Positions 13,711 through 20,434 of a stretch of DNA of 20,588 nt are shown piece by piece. The position numbers were made by a program, and so were the translations under genes. Each line of letters opens with the position of its first letter. Positions within the stretch are counted from its first letter, which is position 1. The stretch lies in assembly GCA_019084405.1 (NCBI GenBank), contig JAHRFX010000042.1:1-20588 (forward strand), in the 5' to 3' direction. The DNA is from Methanobacterium sp. (GTDB lineage: Archaea; Methanobacteriota; Methanobacteria; Methanobacteriales; Methanobacteriaceae). The notes under the pieces are model-generated. The model saw nothing but the letters and a program-made list of their open reading frames with translations. It did not search any database and was not told the origin of the DNA.

Positions 13711-14226
13711 ATGAAATTTAAAGCTTTAGGACTATGTATTTTGATACTGGCCATAGTATCCCCGGTTTTTGCCCACGGGGTTCACATTGCCACAGAATCT
13801 GATGTGGATGTGGTGATAATTGCTGATGAATCCACTGGAGCCCTGGCTAAAAAAGTGGCTGATGAAATGGGAATAAATGCCCAGGTTTACAAGTTCACCT
13901 CGGCTGCCCAGGTTAACCATGAACTGGGACACTTTGTATTTGACTACAACAATAAGGTACTGGCAGTGGCCTATCAGGAAACTGTTGAAGAATTTATAGC
14001 CAACAACCCGGATACTTCCTCCCAGGTAATGGTAAGTGCGGCTTCTGAAGAAGAAATTAAAAATGCTTTAATGGAACTTAACCGAAACAGTACTTCCTCT
14101 GCAGAGGAACCCACCACCAGTACCGAGAACGGATTTTTGATACCATTTTTTTCTGGTTTATTGGTGGGACTAATAGCAGGTATCGGCCTGGGTGTTTTTC
14201 TCGTAAAAAGAAAGACTAATAAATAA
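13711..14226 (+). CDS. Secreted two-helix protein in the CbiN position, mature N-terminus HGVH
   Basis: I do not recognise a defined family. The 171-residue product has an N-terminal signal/anchor helix (LGLCILILAIVSPVFA), an extracytoplasmic domain of about 110 residues, a Ser/Thr-rich linker (about 125-140) and a C-terminal helix (FLIPFFSGLLVGLIAGIGLG) with a KRKTNK tail. Cleavage after A21 (VFA|H) would leave a mature N-terminus His-Gly-Val-His, a possible metal site. The domain looks alpha/beta (DVDVVIIADESTGALAKKVA). Topology and place after cbiM resemble CbiN/NikN/NikL, the small two-helix partners of CbiM, though it is longer than CbiN. ATG 13711 follows AAGGAGAA. The 108-nt gap to cbiM has no terminator, so co-transcription is likely. 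Confidence 0.8.
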   Translation: MKFKALGLCILILAIVSPVFAHGVHIATESDVDVVIIADESTGALAKKVADEMGINAQVYKFTSAAQVNHELGHFVFDYNNKVLAVAYQETVEEFIANNPDTSSQVMVSAASEEEIKNALMELNRNSTSSAEEPTTSTENGFLIPFFSGLLVGLIAGIGLGVFLVKRKTNK

Positions 14227-14246
14227 TCCTTATCATTATAAGGATT
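14225..14246. terminator. Hairpin terminator between convergent genes
   Basis: AATCCTTAT (14225-14233) and ATAAGGATT (14238-14246) form a perfect 9-bp stem with a CATT loop, overlapping the stop of the upstream gene. T-rich DNA follows on the + strand (14247-14263), and an alternative stem AGGATTT/AAATCCT reaches to about 14272. It sits between the convergent secreted-protein and acetyltransferase genes and may serve both. Confidence 0.6.
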
Positions 14247-14271
14247 TAATTTTAAATTTTTTATTAAAATC

Positions 14272-14832
14272 CTAAATATAGATTTCACATTTTTCGGCTG
14301 TTTCCCTATCCACCGGGTTATTTAATTGTTTTTCCATGTGCACTGTACCCATTTCATTTTTAGTATCTACGGTGATATGGTAACCTTGAGCTAACCAGAA
14401 ATTTAGAGAACCGGGAACAGTTCGATGGGTATGTAAATATATATCTTCATAACCTTTTTTGTGACAAAATTCCTCTCCCTGACTTACCAGGGTGGAAGCT
14501 ACTCCCTTCCGGCGCCAGGATTTATTCACAAAAACCCTCCATAAGCTGGCGGTGCTATGAGGATAGTAGATTTCCTTAAATAATGGGAAATCTTTATCAT
14601 AGGCCCTGATACCAATAGTACCAATTAATTCGGAACTTTTATCATCTAATGCAATTAATAAGTTGTTTTTATCAGGTTTTAGATAATAATCCTCCATATT
14701 CTGGATATCCTGGTGGTAATCTGGAATATAACCATAACCAAATTCTTCCTGAATCATATCAAAAAGAAAATCCTGGACTTCACCACAAGAGATAGGGGTT
14801 TCTTGAAACCTTTGCACCTGGAAATAAGTCAT
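14272..14832 (-). CDS. GNAT family N-acetyltransferase
   Basis: The 186-residue product has the GNAT fold: strand LIGTIGIRAYDKD (about 69-81), then the acetyl-CoA-binding strand-loop-helix LWRVFVNKSWRRKGVASTLV (97-116) with the RRKGVA phosphate loop, then GYEDIYLHTH and the NFWLAQGYHI motif typical of the C-terminal part of GNAT enzymes. The substrate cannot be predicted. It is the only minus-strand gene here. Its ATG (14830-14832) is preceded on its strand by AAAGGTGAAC. It is divergent from the nicotianamine synthase, and the shared promoter element lies between them, with a TATA-like AT-rich dyad (about 14901-14914) readable in both directions. It may therefore be co-regulated and could acetylate a metallophore or just another small molecule; that is speculation. 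Confidence 0.9.
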   Translation of the reverse strand: MTYFQVQRFQETPISCGEVQDFLFDMIQEEFGYGYIPDYHQDIQNMEDYYLKPDKNNLLIALDDKSSELIGTIGIRAYDKDFPLFKEIYYPHSTASLWRVFVNKSWRRKGVASTLVSQGEEFCHKKGYEDIYLHTHRTVPGSLNFWLAQGYHITVDTKNEMGTVHMEKQLNNPVDRETAEKCEIYI

Positions 14833-14851
14833 TAGTTCACCTTTATCATTT

Positions 14852-14909
14852 TATTACTTTATGGGGGAATACGCCTTAAAAAGTAATACTATACAATTGC
14901 TTTATATTA
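14852..14909 (+). promoter_or_regulatory. Shared metal-locus promoter element, copy 3 (nas; possibly also GNAT)
   Basis: AAGTAATACT (14881-14890), an 11-nt spacer and TTATATTA (14902-14909). The inverted half-site TATTACTT (14852-14859) lies 21 nt upstream of the first block. TAGAATGAATTA (14918-14929) is shared with the cbiM copy. The nas ATG is about 160 nt further on, and another TATA-like TTTATATTA lies at 15037-15045, so which box is used for nas is open. Confidence 0.65.
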
Positions 14910-15069
14910 ATAAAGGATAGAATGAATTATATAAAATTTACTATATACTACTACTTAAGAAACTTTAAAACTAGAGAATTTATCTTATACATACCAATTT
15001 AAGGAATATTTTTACATATAAATCAAACCGATTCTGTTTATATTAAATCACGCATAGAGGAGCCCTAAA

Positions 15070-15873
15070 ATGAGTTGTTATATGTACTGGGATAAAATTA
15101 AATCCATTGCTAATTCTTTGAATAAATATGAAAATTACTCTCTTTCCCAAATGCCTCTGGATGATATTATACCTATCCTGGATTCAGTAGAAGAAATCGC
15201 CCACGATAAGGTAATTGATTTTGACTCGGCTAAACATATACTGGATGATAAAAAGATGAGGGAGGCTTTACAGGTTATACGTAAATTTTATGTTTACCTG
15301 GGTACCCGGCTGGAGACAGACATGGCCCAGAAAATACTGGCCTCAGATGATCCCTGGGAAACCTTAAAATCATTCCATTTTTATGAGCGCTATTTAGGAT
15401 TATTAAAAAATGAAAATCAGCTGGTCAAGTTCACTCCAGAAGAGAAAGTGGTATTTATTGGAGGAGGGCCCTTACCTTTAACCCTGATACTACTTAACCA
15501 GCATTATAAAACCAGAGGAATCAGTATAGAAATAATACCGGAAGTGGCTCAGCTATCCCGTGAGGTTCTAAAAAAATTGGGCATGGATTCCCATATTGAA
15601 GTGGTGGAGGGGGATGAAAGCAGTCTTAAAAACAGAGAATACAAAATTATCATGGTGGCTGCTCTGGCAGAACCTAAAGAAAGGGTATTCGCCACTCTGT
15701 GGGAAATGGTGGACACCCGTACTCCAGTTATATACCGGACCTATACTGGTATGAGGGCCATTTTATACTCACCAGTCACTGAAAGAGCAACCCGGGGATT
15801 TCACAAAGAAGTGATGATCCTGCCTACTGGTAAAGTAAACAATACCTCGGTACTTATACGAAAAGTTATATAA
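15070..15873 (+). CDS. Nicotianamine synthase-like protein
   Basis: Nicotianamine synthases join aminopropyl groups from S-adenosylmethionine to make the metal chelator nicotianamine. The Methanothermobacter homologue (MtNAS) makes the related thermonicotianamine and has a known structure. The 267-residue product shows an N-terminal helical domain and a Rossmann-like SAM domain with VVFIGGGPLPLTLILL (about 127-142), followed by ISIEIIPEVAQLSREVLKKL. E82 (in TRLETDMA) and Y108 (in FYERYLG) lie where I remember the MtNAS catalytic Glu and Tyr, offset by one. ATG 15070 follows AGAGGAG. It is 15 nt upstream of cbiO, so chelator synthesis and the transporter ATPase are made from one message. The likely product is a Ni/Co-binding opine-like chelator, but the exact compound cannot be read from sequence. 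Confidence 0.9.
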   Translation: MSCYMYWDKIKSIANSLNKYENYSLSQMPLDDIIPILDSVEEIAHDKVIDFDSAKHILDDKKMREALQVIRKFYVYLGTRLETDMAQKILASDDPWETLKSFHFYERYLGLLKNENQLVKFTPEEKVVFIGGGPLPLTLILLNQHYKTRGISIEIIPEVAQLSREVLKKLGMDSHIEVVEGDESSLKNREYKIIMVAALAEPKERVFATLWEMVDTRTPVIYRTYTGMRAILYSPVTERATRGFHKEVMILPTGKVNNTSVLIRKVI

Positions 15874-15888
15874 AGCCAGGGGGATATT

Positions 15889-16731
15889 ATGCCTGCAAAT
15901 GTAATCCAGACCACTAATTTAAATTTCACTTATCCTGACAAAACCAGGGCACTTAAAAAAATCAATCTTAATATTCAGAAAGGGGAAAAGGTTGCTTTTA
16001 TTGGGTCTAATGGTGCGGGTAAATCCACCCTATTTTTAAATTTCAATGGAATTTTAAGGCCTACTTCCGGGGAGATAATAGTGGATGGGATAACCCTGGA
16101 TGATAATAAACAAGTTTTAATGGAAATACGTCAGAAACTGGGACTGGTATTTCAAAACCCGGATCATCAATTATTCGCCCCTACGGTTTTAGAAGATGTG
16201 GCCTTTGGACCAACCAATCTGGGTCTTAATGCTGCAGAGATTGAAAAAAGGGTGGATTCCTCACTCCAGAAAGTGGGTATGCTGGAATTTAAACACAAAC
16301 CCCCTCATCATTTAAGTGGTGGTCAAAAAAAGAGAGTGGCCATTGCAGGGATACTGGCCATGAAACCTGATATAATGGTTCTGGATGAACCTACCAGTGG
16401 TCTGGACCCTTATGGGGTGTTTCAAATTCTGAAGATACTCCATGATCTCCATAAAGAGGGTATGACTATCCTCTTAACCAGCCATGATGTGGATATCATT
16501 CCTTTATTTGCAGATAGAATTTATGTGATGCATCACGGAGAAGTGGCTGGTGAAGGTACACCAGAAAAAATATTTTCCAGCCCGGAACTGGTAAAAAAAG
16601 CACATCTCAGGCAACCCCAGGTGGCTGATCTTCTCTATAGCCTGAAAAATACAGGTATAGATATCAAAATAAAACTCACTGTTGCTGAGGCCCGGGATGA
16701 GCTTTTACGTATTTTAGGAAAACATATTTAA
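15889..16731 (+). CDS. cbiO: ECF-type cobalt/nickel transporter ATP-binding protein CbiO
   Basis: This is the ABC ATPase (A component) of a Co/Ni energy-coupling-factor transporter. The 280-residue product has Walker A GSNGAGKST (39-47), Q-loop Q89 in VFQNPDHQLFAPTVLEDVAF (the signature shared by CbiO/EcfA ATPases), the ABC signature LSGGQ (142-146), Walker B IMVLDEP and the switch H199 in LLTSHD. The length is normal, with the C-terminal extension of EcfA-type ATPases. ATG 15889 follows GGGGGA. It is in an operon with the nicotianamine synthase and 2.3 kb from cbiM. The T component CbiQ, needed to couple ATPase and CbiM, is not in the window. Confidence 0.95.
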   Translation: MPANVIQTTNLNFTYPDKTRALKKINLNIQKGEKVAFIGSNGAGKSTLFLNFNGILRPTSGEIIVDGITLDDNKQVLMEIRQKLGLVFQNPDHQLFAPTVLEDVAFGPTNLGLNAAEIEKRVDSSLQKVGMLEFKHKPPHHLSGGQKKRVAIAGILAMKPDIMVLDEPTSGLDPYGVFQILKILHDLHKEGMTILLTSHDVDIIPLFADRIYVMHHGEVAGEGTPEKIFSSPELVKKAHLRQPQVADLLYSLKNTGIDIKIKLTVAEARDELLRILGKHI

Positions 16732-16833
16732 ATTTTCTTTTAGAATATTCTATTTTCAGGGTTTTTTTTACTGGATTATCCTGTGCAAATACAGCTAGCG
16801 CTTATTTGTATCTTTGAAATTATTATAACAATC
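16732..16833 (+). other. cbiO downstream region with T-tract and dyad
   Basis: After the cbiO stop, T-rich runs (about 16735-16742 and 16761-16769) can terminate transcription. A dyad follows at 16784-16810: TGCAAATA and TATTTGTA arms, one mismatch, flanking a central GCTAGC. The dyad may be an extra regulatory site for feoB or a processing hairpin; nothing assigns it. Confidence 0.4.
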
Positions 16834-16887
16834 TTTATATATGATGAAAGATTAGGTATACCTAACACTTGAATTAGGTGTACCTAA
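16834..16887 (+). promoter_or_regulatory. feoB promoter with two DtxR-type operators
   Basis: TATA box TTTATATA (16834-16841) is followed by two 14-bp boxes: TTAGGTATACCTAA (16852-16865, a perfect palindrome) and TTAGGTGTACCTAA (16874-16887), 22 bp apart centre to centre, about two helical turns. TTAGG-n-CCTAA is the known DtxR/IdeR-type recognition pattern. Transcription should start around 16863-16868, inside the first box, so a bound repressor would block initiation. The third gene of the unit encodes a DtxR-family protein, which suggests iron-dependent autoregulation. Confidence 0.8.
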
Positions 16888-16936
16888 AAATTATGAATTA
16901 TAAATTATAAATAAAATCCAATGGAGAATAACCATC

Positions 16937-18970
16937 ATGGGAAACAAAACTATAAAATCCTGGTTCAGGGGATTTAAATCAGATTCAAATGATTCAAAAA
17001 ACCATAATCTTCAGGAAAACTCAGGAAAAACCAAAAGCAAGCTGAAAAAGTTAGTACTGGTTGGTAACCCCAATGTAGGTAAAAGTCTGCTATTTAACAA
17101 ATTAACTGGCAGCTATGTAATGGTATCCAACTACCCGGGAACCACCGTATCTATTGACAGTGGTAAATGCAATATTTCCGGGGAAGACTATGAAATAATT
17201 GATTCACCAGGGATGTATTCTTTAAGTTCCATCACTGAAGAAGAACAAATATCCAAACTGATACTCCTGGAAGATCAGCCCGATATCTTACTGCATGTGG
17301 TGGATGCTAAAAACATGGAAAGAATGCTTCCCTTAACCTTACAATTAATTGAATCTAAGTTACCAGTAGTACTGGTTTTGAATATGATTGATGAGGCCGA
17401 AAATGCAGGGATAAAAATTGATTCCTCCCAGCTGGAAGAAAAACTCAATATACCAGTAGTTAGTACAGCAGCCACCACGGGACAGGGTATAGCTCAACTT
17501 AACCAAAAAATTGCCGAATATCAAATTAAAGACGGTTTAAATGTCAAATACGATGAAAAAATTGAATCAGCCGTCCAGAAAATAAGTGACCTGCTAAAGG
17601 GTGAATATCCTGTATCCCTCCGTTCATTATCCTTATTATTATTACAAGAAGACAGTGATGTTCAAAATTTGGTAAAGGAAAAAGAAGGAAGCAATTACTC
17701 TTTTATTGATAACTTACTAAATGAAACTCTATCTCAATTCAAACAACCCTTAAACTATCTCATAAAAATGAAACTCCAAAAAGAAGCCACGGGATTGGTT
17801 TCTGATGTGTCTGACGATACCGGGGAGATAAAGGTTGGATTTAGAGAAAAATTAAGCCGGGTAATGATTAATCCCCTTACCGGCATACCCATATTACTGG
17901 CAGTTTTATATTTTGGATTGTACCAGTTTGTAGGTGTTTTTGCTGCAGGGGACATGGTGGACTTTATTGAAACAAACATTTTTGGTGAATGGGCTTTACC
18001 TCTGGTAGAAGGTTTTGTAACTAGCACCATACCCTTTGAAGCACTGCAAAGTCTGATAATTGGGGACTACGGTATATTTACCCTGGGTATAACCTATGGC
18101 ATAGCCATCATTCTCCCCATAGTAGGGGCATTCTTTTTAGTATTCTCCATTCTGGAAGATAGTGGATATTTACCACGACTGTCCCTGCTACTGGATCGAT
18201 TATTCCAAAAGATAGGACTTAGTGGAAGGGCCATCATACCTATGGTATTAGGTGTAGGTTGTGGTAGTATGGCCACCATGACCACCCGGACCCTGGAGAC
18301 TAAACGTGAAAGAAATATAGCCACCTTACTACTGGCCCTGACCATACCGTGTTCTGCACAATTAGGAGTGATATTTGCTGTTTTAGCAACTTCCAGCAGC
18401 GCTTTATGGTTATGGGTAATTGTAATTCTATTAAATTACATCATAATTGGATTTGCGGCTTCAAAAATTTTACCGGGACCCAATCCCACCTTCTATATGG
18501 AACTACCTCCCCTTAGATTTCCTAAACTTTCCAATGTATTAAGAAAAACTTACACCCGGTTAATCTGGTACTTCAAGGAATTATTACCTTTATTTATAGC
18601 CATCAGTGTATTACTCTGGGGTTTGGAGCTTACTGGAATTCTGGACTTTATTATTGGCGTTATTAACCCCATCGTAAGTGCTATGGGGTTACCTGTGGAA
18701 ACAGCCCAGACCTTTATCCTGGGATTCTTTAGAAGAGATTATGGTGCCGCAGGATTATTTGAAATACAGGATGCCCTTACTGGAGTACAGCTTTTAGTGG
18801 CAGCTGTAGTACTTACTCTATTTATCCCCTGTGTGGCCCAGTTCATGGTAATGATCAAGGAAAGAGGTAAAAAAATCGCCCTGGCCATGGGCGTATTTAT
18901 ACTGGTATATGCCTTTTTGGTGGGATTCCTGCTCAACCTGATATTATCTACTTTAGGAGTAGTCTTATGA
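16937..18970 (+). CDS. feoB: Ferrous iron transporter FeoB
   Basis: FeoB imports Fe2+ across the membrane using a cytoplasmic G domain. The 677-residue product has about 36 extra Lys/Ser/Asn-rich residues, then the G motifs GNPNVGKS (43-50), PGTT (67-70), DSPG (89-92), NMID (149-152) and STAAT (176-180). A helical GDI domain follows. The membrane part starts near residue 310 with two Gate (nucleoside-recognition) repeats containing GVGCGSMATMTTRTLETKRE (Cys in the first gate) and FFRRDYGAAGLFEIQDALTG (second gate). It is shorter than E. coli FeoB (773). GGAG lies 10 nt before ATG 16937. The DtxR-type boxes upstream indicate iron repression. The stop overlaps the next gene by 4 nt (ATGA). No stand-alone feoA is present; a FeoA domain is fused to the regulator downstream. 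Confidence 0.97.
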   Translation: MGNKTIKSWFRGFKSDSNDSKNHNLQENSGKTKSKLKKLVLVGNPNVGKSLLFNKLTGSYVMVSNYPGTTVSIDSGKCNISGEDYEIIDSPGMYSLSSITEEEQISKLILLEDQPDILLHVVDAKNMERMLPLTLQLIESKLPVVLVLNMIDEAENAGIKIDSSQLEEKLNIPVVSTAATTGQGIAQLNQKIAEYQIKDGLNVKYDEKIESAVQKISDLLKGEYPVSLRSLSLLLLQEDSDVQNLVKEKEGSNYSFIDNLLNETLSQFKQPLNYLIKMKLQKEATGLVSDVSDDTGEIKVGFREKLSRVMINPLTGIPILLAVLYFGLYQFVGVFAAGDMVDFIETNIFGEWALPLVEGFVTSTIPFEALQSLIIGDYGIFTLGITYGIAIILPIVGAFFLVFSILEDSGYLPRLSLLLDRLFQKIGLSGRAIIPMVLGVGCGSMATMTTRTLETKRERNIATLLLALTIPCSAQLGVIFAVLATSSSALWLWVIVILLNYIIIGFAASKILPGPNPTFYMELPPLRFPKLSNVLRKTYTRLIWYFKELLPLFIAISVLLWGLELTGILDFIIGVINPIVSAMGLPVETAQTFILGFFRRDYGAAGLFEIQDALTGVQLLVAAVVLTLFIPCVAQFMVMIKERGKKIALAMGVFILVYAFLVGFLLNLILSTLGVVL

Positions 18971-19158
18971 AATGTGCTTTATGTGGATTTGAATTTGATG
19001 AAAGCAAGAGGTTGGAAAGCTGCCAGGCCTGCCTGGGAGCAGGATGCACTAAAATTAAATGTCCTAATTGTGGATATGAAACTCTACCTGACCCTGAAAT
19101 CGGAAAAAAGATAAAAAATTTTTTTAAAAGGAGATTTAAAAGTGAAGATGATAAGTGA
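18967..19158 (+). CDS. Small Cys-rich (zinc-ribbon-like) protein of the feo operon
   Basis: The product is 63 residues with seven cysteines: C3/C6 (CALC), C19/C22 (CQAC), C27 and C32/C35 (CPNC). Three CxxC knuckles suggest a zinc ribbon or an Fe-S/iron-binding module. The last 20 residues are basic (KKIKNFFKRRFKSEDDK), which might bind membrane or nucleic acid. I recognise no named family. It is unlike enterobacterial FeoC, which is a winged-helix protein, but its place in the operon is comparable. The ATG overlaps the feoB stop (ATGA), and the gene overlaps the regulator gene by 17 nt, so all three are tightly coupled. A role in iron delivery, or as sensor or accessory to FeoB, is inference. 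Confidence 0.85.
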   Translation: MKCALCGFEFDESKRLESCQACLGAGCTKIKCPNCGYETLPDPEIGKKIKNFFKRRFKSEDDK

Positions 19159-19816
19159 AGTTGCTGAAGAAGCACTGGAAAAGATATGGGTCTTTCAGGA
19201 AGACCATCCTGAGGATCCCGTTTCACCGGAAATTGAATCATTTGATCCGGAAGTTATTAAGGAGCTGGATGATTTAAAATTTATACAAAAAGAAGAGGGA
19301 GAATTTAAACTAACCTCTGAAGGTCTGGAAGAGGCTAAAAATGTTATAAGAAGGCACCGGTTGGCTGAAAAATTACTCCATGATATTTTAGGTTTAAGTG
19401 GAGAGGACATGGAAACTGCCGCCTGCAATTTCGAACACATTATGGAAGGTAGAGTGGAAGAAAGTATCTGCACCCTGCTATCTCACCCCCAGAAATGCCC
19501 CCATGGTAAACCTATTCCCAAGTATGGCTGCGAATGCACATCTGAAGTTAAAACTGTTATAGATGGAGTTAAAACTGTTATAGATAAAACGGTCCTGCCC
19601 CTTAATAAGATGGATAAGGGAGAAAAAGGAGAGATAGTGTATATAAAATCATCTAAAAGAGATAACCTCCAGAAGATACTGGCCATGGGTGTTTTACCCG
19701 GCAGGAAGATAGAGATTATACAAACCTACCCTTCCCATGTATTCCAGATGGAACACACTCAGATGGCGGTGGACTCAGATATTGCTGGTAGCATATACGT
19801 GGGCTCCACTAATTAA
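19142..19816 (+). CDS. DtxR-family iron-dependent repressor with C-terminal FeoA domain
   Basis: The 224-residue product has an N-terminal winged-helix region (about 1-65, SEVAEEALEKIWVFQEDHPE), the DtxR dimerisation/metal domain with RRHRLAEKLL (H72) and CNFEHIMEG (C95, E98, H99), then CPHGKPIPKYGCEC (119-132), typical of the family. The C-terminal FeoA/SH3-like domain runs about 155-222 (KGEIVYIKSSKRDNLQKILA, then MGVLPGRKIEI). The DNA-recognition part is poorly conserved to my eye. A 7-residue repeat VKTVIDG/VKTVIDK links the two halves. GTG 19142 follows AAAGGAGAT with a 6-nt spacer; ATG 19148 is an alternative. Two palindromes in the feoB promoter fit its expected operator, so it probably represses its own operon when Fe2+ is ample; Mn2+ is an alternative ligand. 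Confidence 0.92.
   Translation: MKMISEVAEEALEKIWVFQEDHPEDPVSPEIESFDPEVIKELDDLKFIQKEEGEFKLTSEGLEEAKNVIRRHRLAEKLLHDILGLSGEDMETAACNFEHIMEGRVEESICTLLSHPQKCPHGKPIPKYGCECTSEVKTVIDGVKTVIDKTVLPLNKMDKGEKGEIVYIKSSKRDNLQKILAMGVLPGRKIEIIQTYPSHVFQMEHTQMAVDSDIAGSIYVGSTN
19547..19588 (+). repeat. In-frame 21-bp tandem duplication in the regulator gene
   Basis: GTTAAAACTGTTATAGAT occurs at 19547-19564 and again at 19568-19585, period 21, with 19 of 21 bases identical. It encodes VKTVIDG then VKTVIDK in the linker between the DtxR and FeoA parts. The near identity points to a recent slippage duplication. Confidence 0.85.
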
Positions 19817-19837
19817 AAAAAGGCGTTATTTTATCAG

Positions 19838-19902
19838 AATATGGTTTTTGTTAGATTAATTCCTTTGAAAACCATATTATTTATTTATATTAATTTTTTT
19901 TT
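19838..19902 (+). terminator. Hairpin plus T-tract after the iron operon
   Basis: AATATGGTTTT (19838-19848) and AAAACCATATT (19868-19878) form a perfect 11-bp stem with a 19-nt loop, followed by a T-rich run ending in nine consecutive T (about 19894-19902). It lies just after the regulator stop and before the insertion element. Confidence 0.65.
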
Positions 19903-19940
19903 GAAATATTACTGGTTTTATCTCAGACCTGAAAGAATAC

Positions 19941-19963
19941 TATGACTTCTATTTTAAGTCATA
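19941..19963 (+). repeat. Left-end hairpin of an IS200/IS605-type element
   Basis: TATGACTT (19941-19948) and AAGTCATA (19956-19963) form a perfect 8-bp stem with the 7-nt loop CTATTTT, 67 nt upstream of tnpA. IS200/IS605 elements have no terminal inverted repeats but carry subterminal hairpins recognised by TnpA; position and size fit the left-end hairpin. The exact element end, which lies to its left, is not defined (a TTAC occurs at 19909-19912). Confidence 0.6.
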
Positions 19964-20029
19964 AGATGAATTTCAGACTAATAACATAAAGAAAAGATTA
20001 AATACTATGAAATCAAATATAATAAATAG

Positions 20030-20434
20030 ATGAAGCCGAATTTAGATAAAAATCAACACTCAGTATACTCATTAACATATCACTTAGTACTCGTTACTAA
20101 ATACCGTAAACAAGTCATAAATCCAAAAATATACTCCAGATTAAGAGAAATCTTCCAAAACATAGGGAGAAAATATAACATCCACCTACAAGAAAGCAAC
20201 TACGAAACAGACCACATAAACTTTCTGTTTAAAGCTAAACCAGATACGGTATTACTTAAATTCATCAACTCCTATAAATCAGCAAGTAGCAGGTTAATCA
20301 AAAAAGAATATCCTGAAATCAAAGAGAAACTTTGGAAAGGAGCGTTTTGGAAGATAGGATATTTCATCTCTACAACTGGTGGGGTGAATATTGAAACAAT
20401 ACGTAAATATATTGAAAGGCAACAGAAAAAATGA
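20030..20434 (+). CDS. tnpA: IS200/IS605 family transposase TnpA (HUH motif degenerate)
   Basis: This is a Y1 single-strand transposase. The 134-residue product begins SVYSLTYHLVLVTKYRK after a short leader, ends IETIRKYIERQ and has a normal length. Y127 in RKYIERQ is the expected catalytic tyrosine. The metal-binding HUH motif, usually DHIH or DHVH, reads D61-H62-I63-N64 (cac ata aac): the second His is replaced by Asn, a one-base change from CAC. This may weaken or abolish activity, although HUQ variants of other HUH nucleases are active. ATG 20030 has no strong ribosome binding site. The stop overlaps tnpB (ATGA). Confidence 0.93.
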   Translation: MKPNLDKNQHSVYSLTYHLVLVTKYRKQVINPKIYSRLREIFQNIGRKYNIHLQESNYETDHINFLFKAKPDTVLLKFINSYKSASSRLIKKEYPEIKEKLWKGAFWKIGYFISTTGGVNIETIRKYIERQQKK

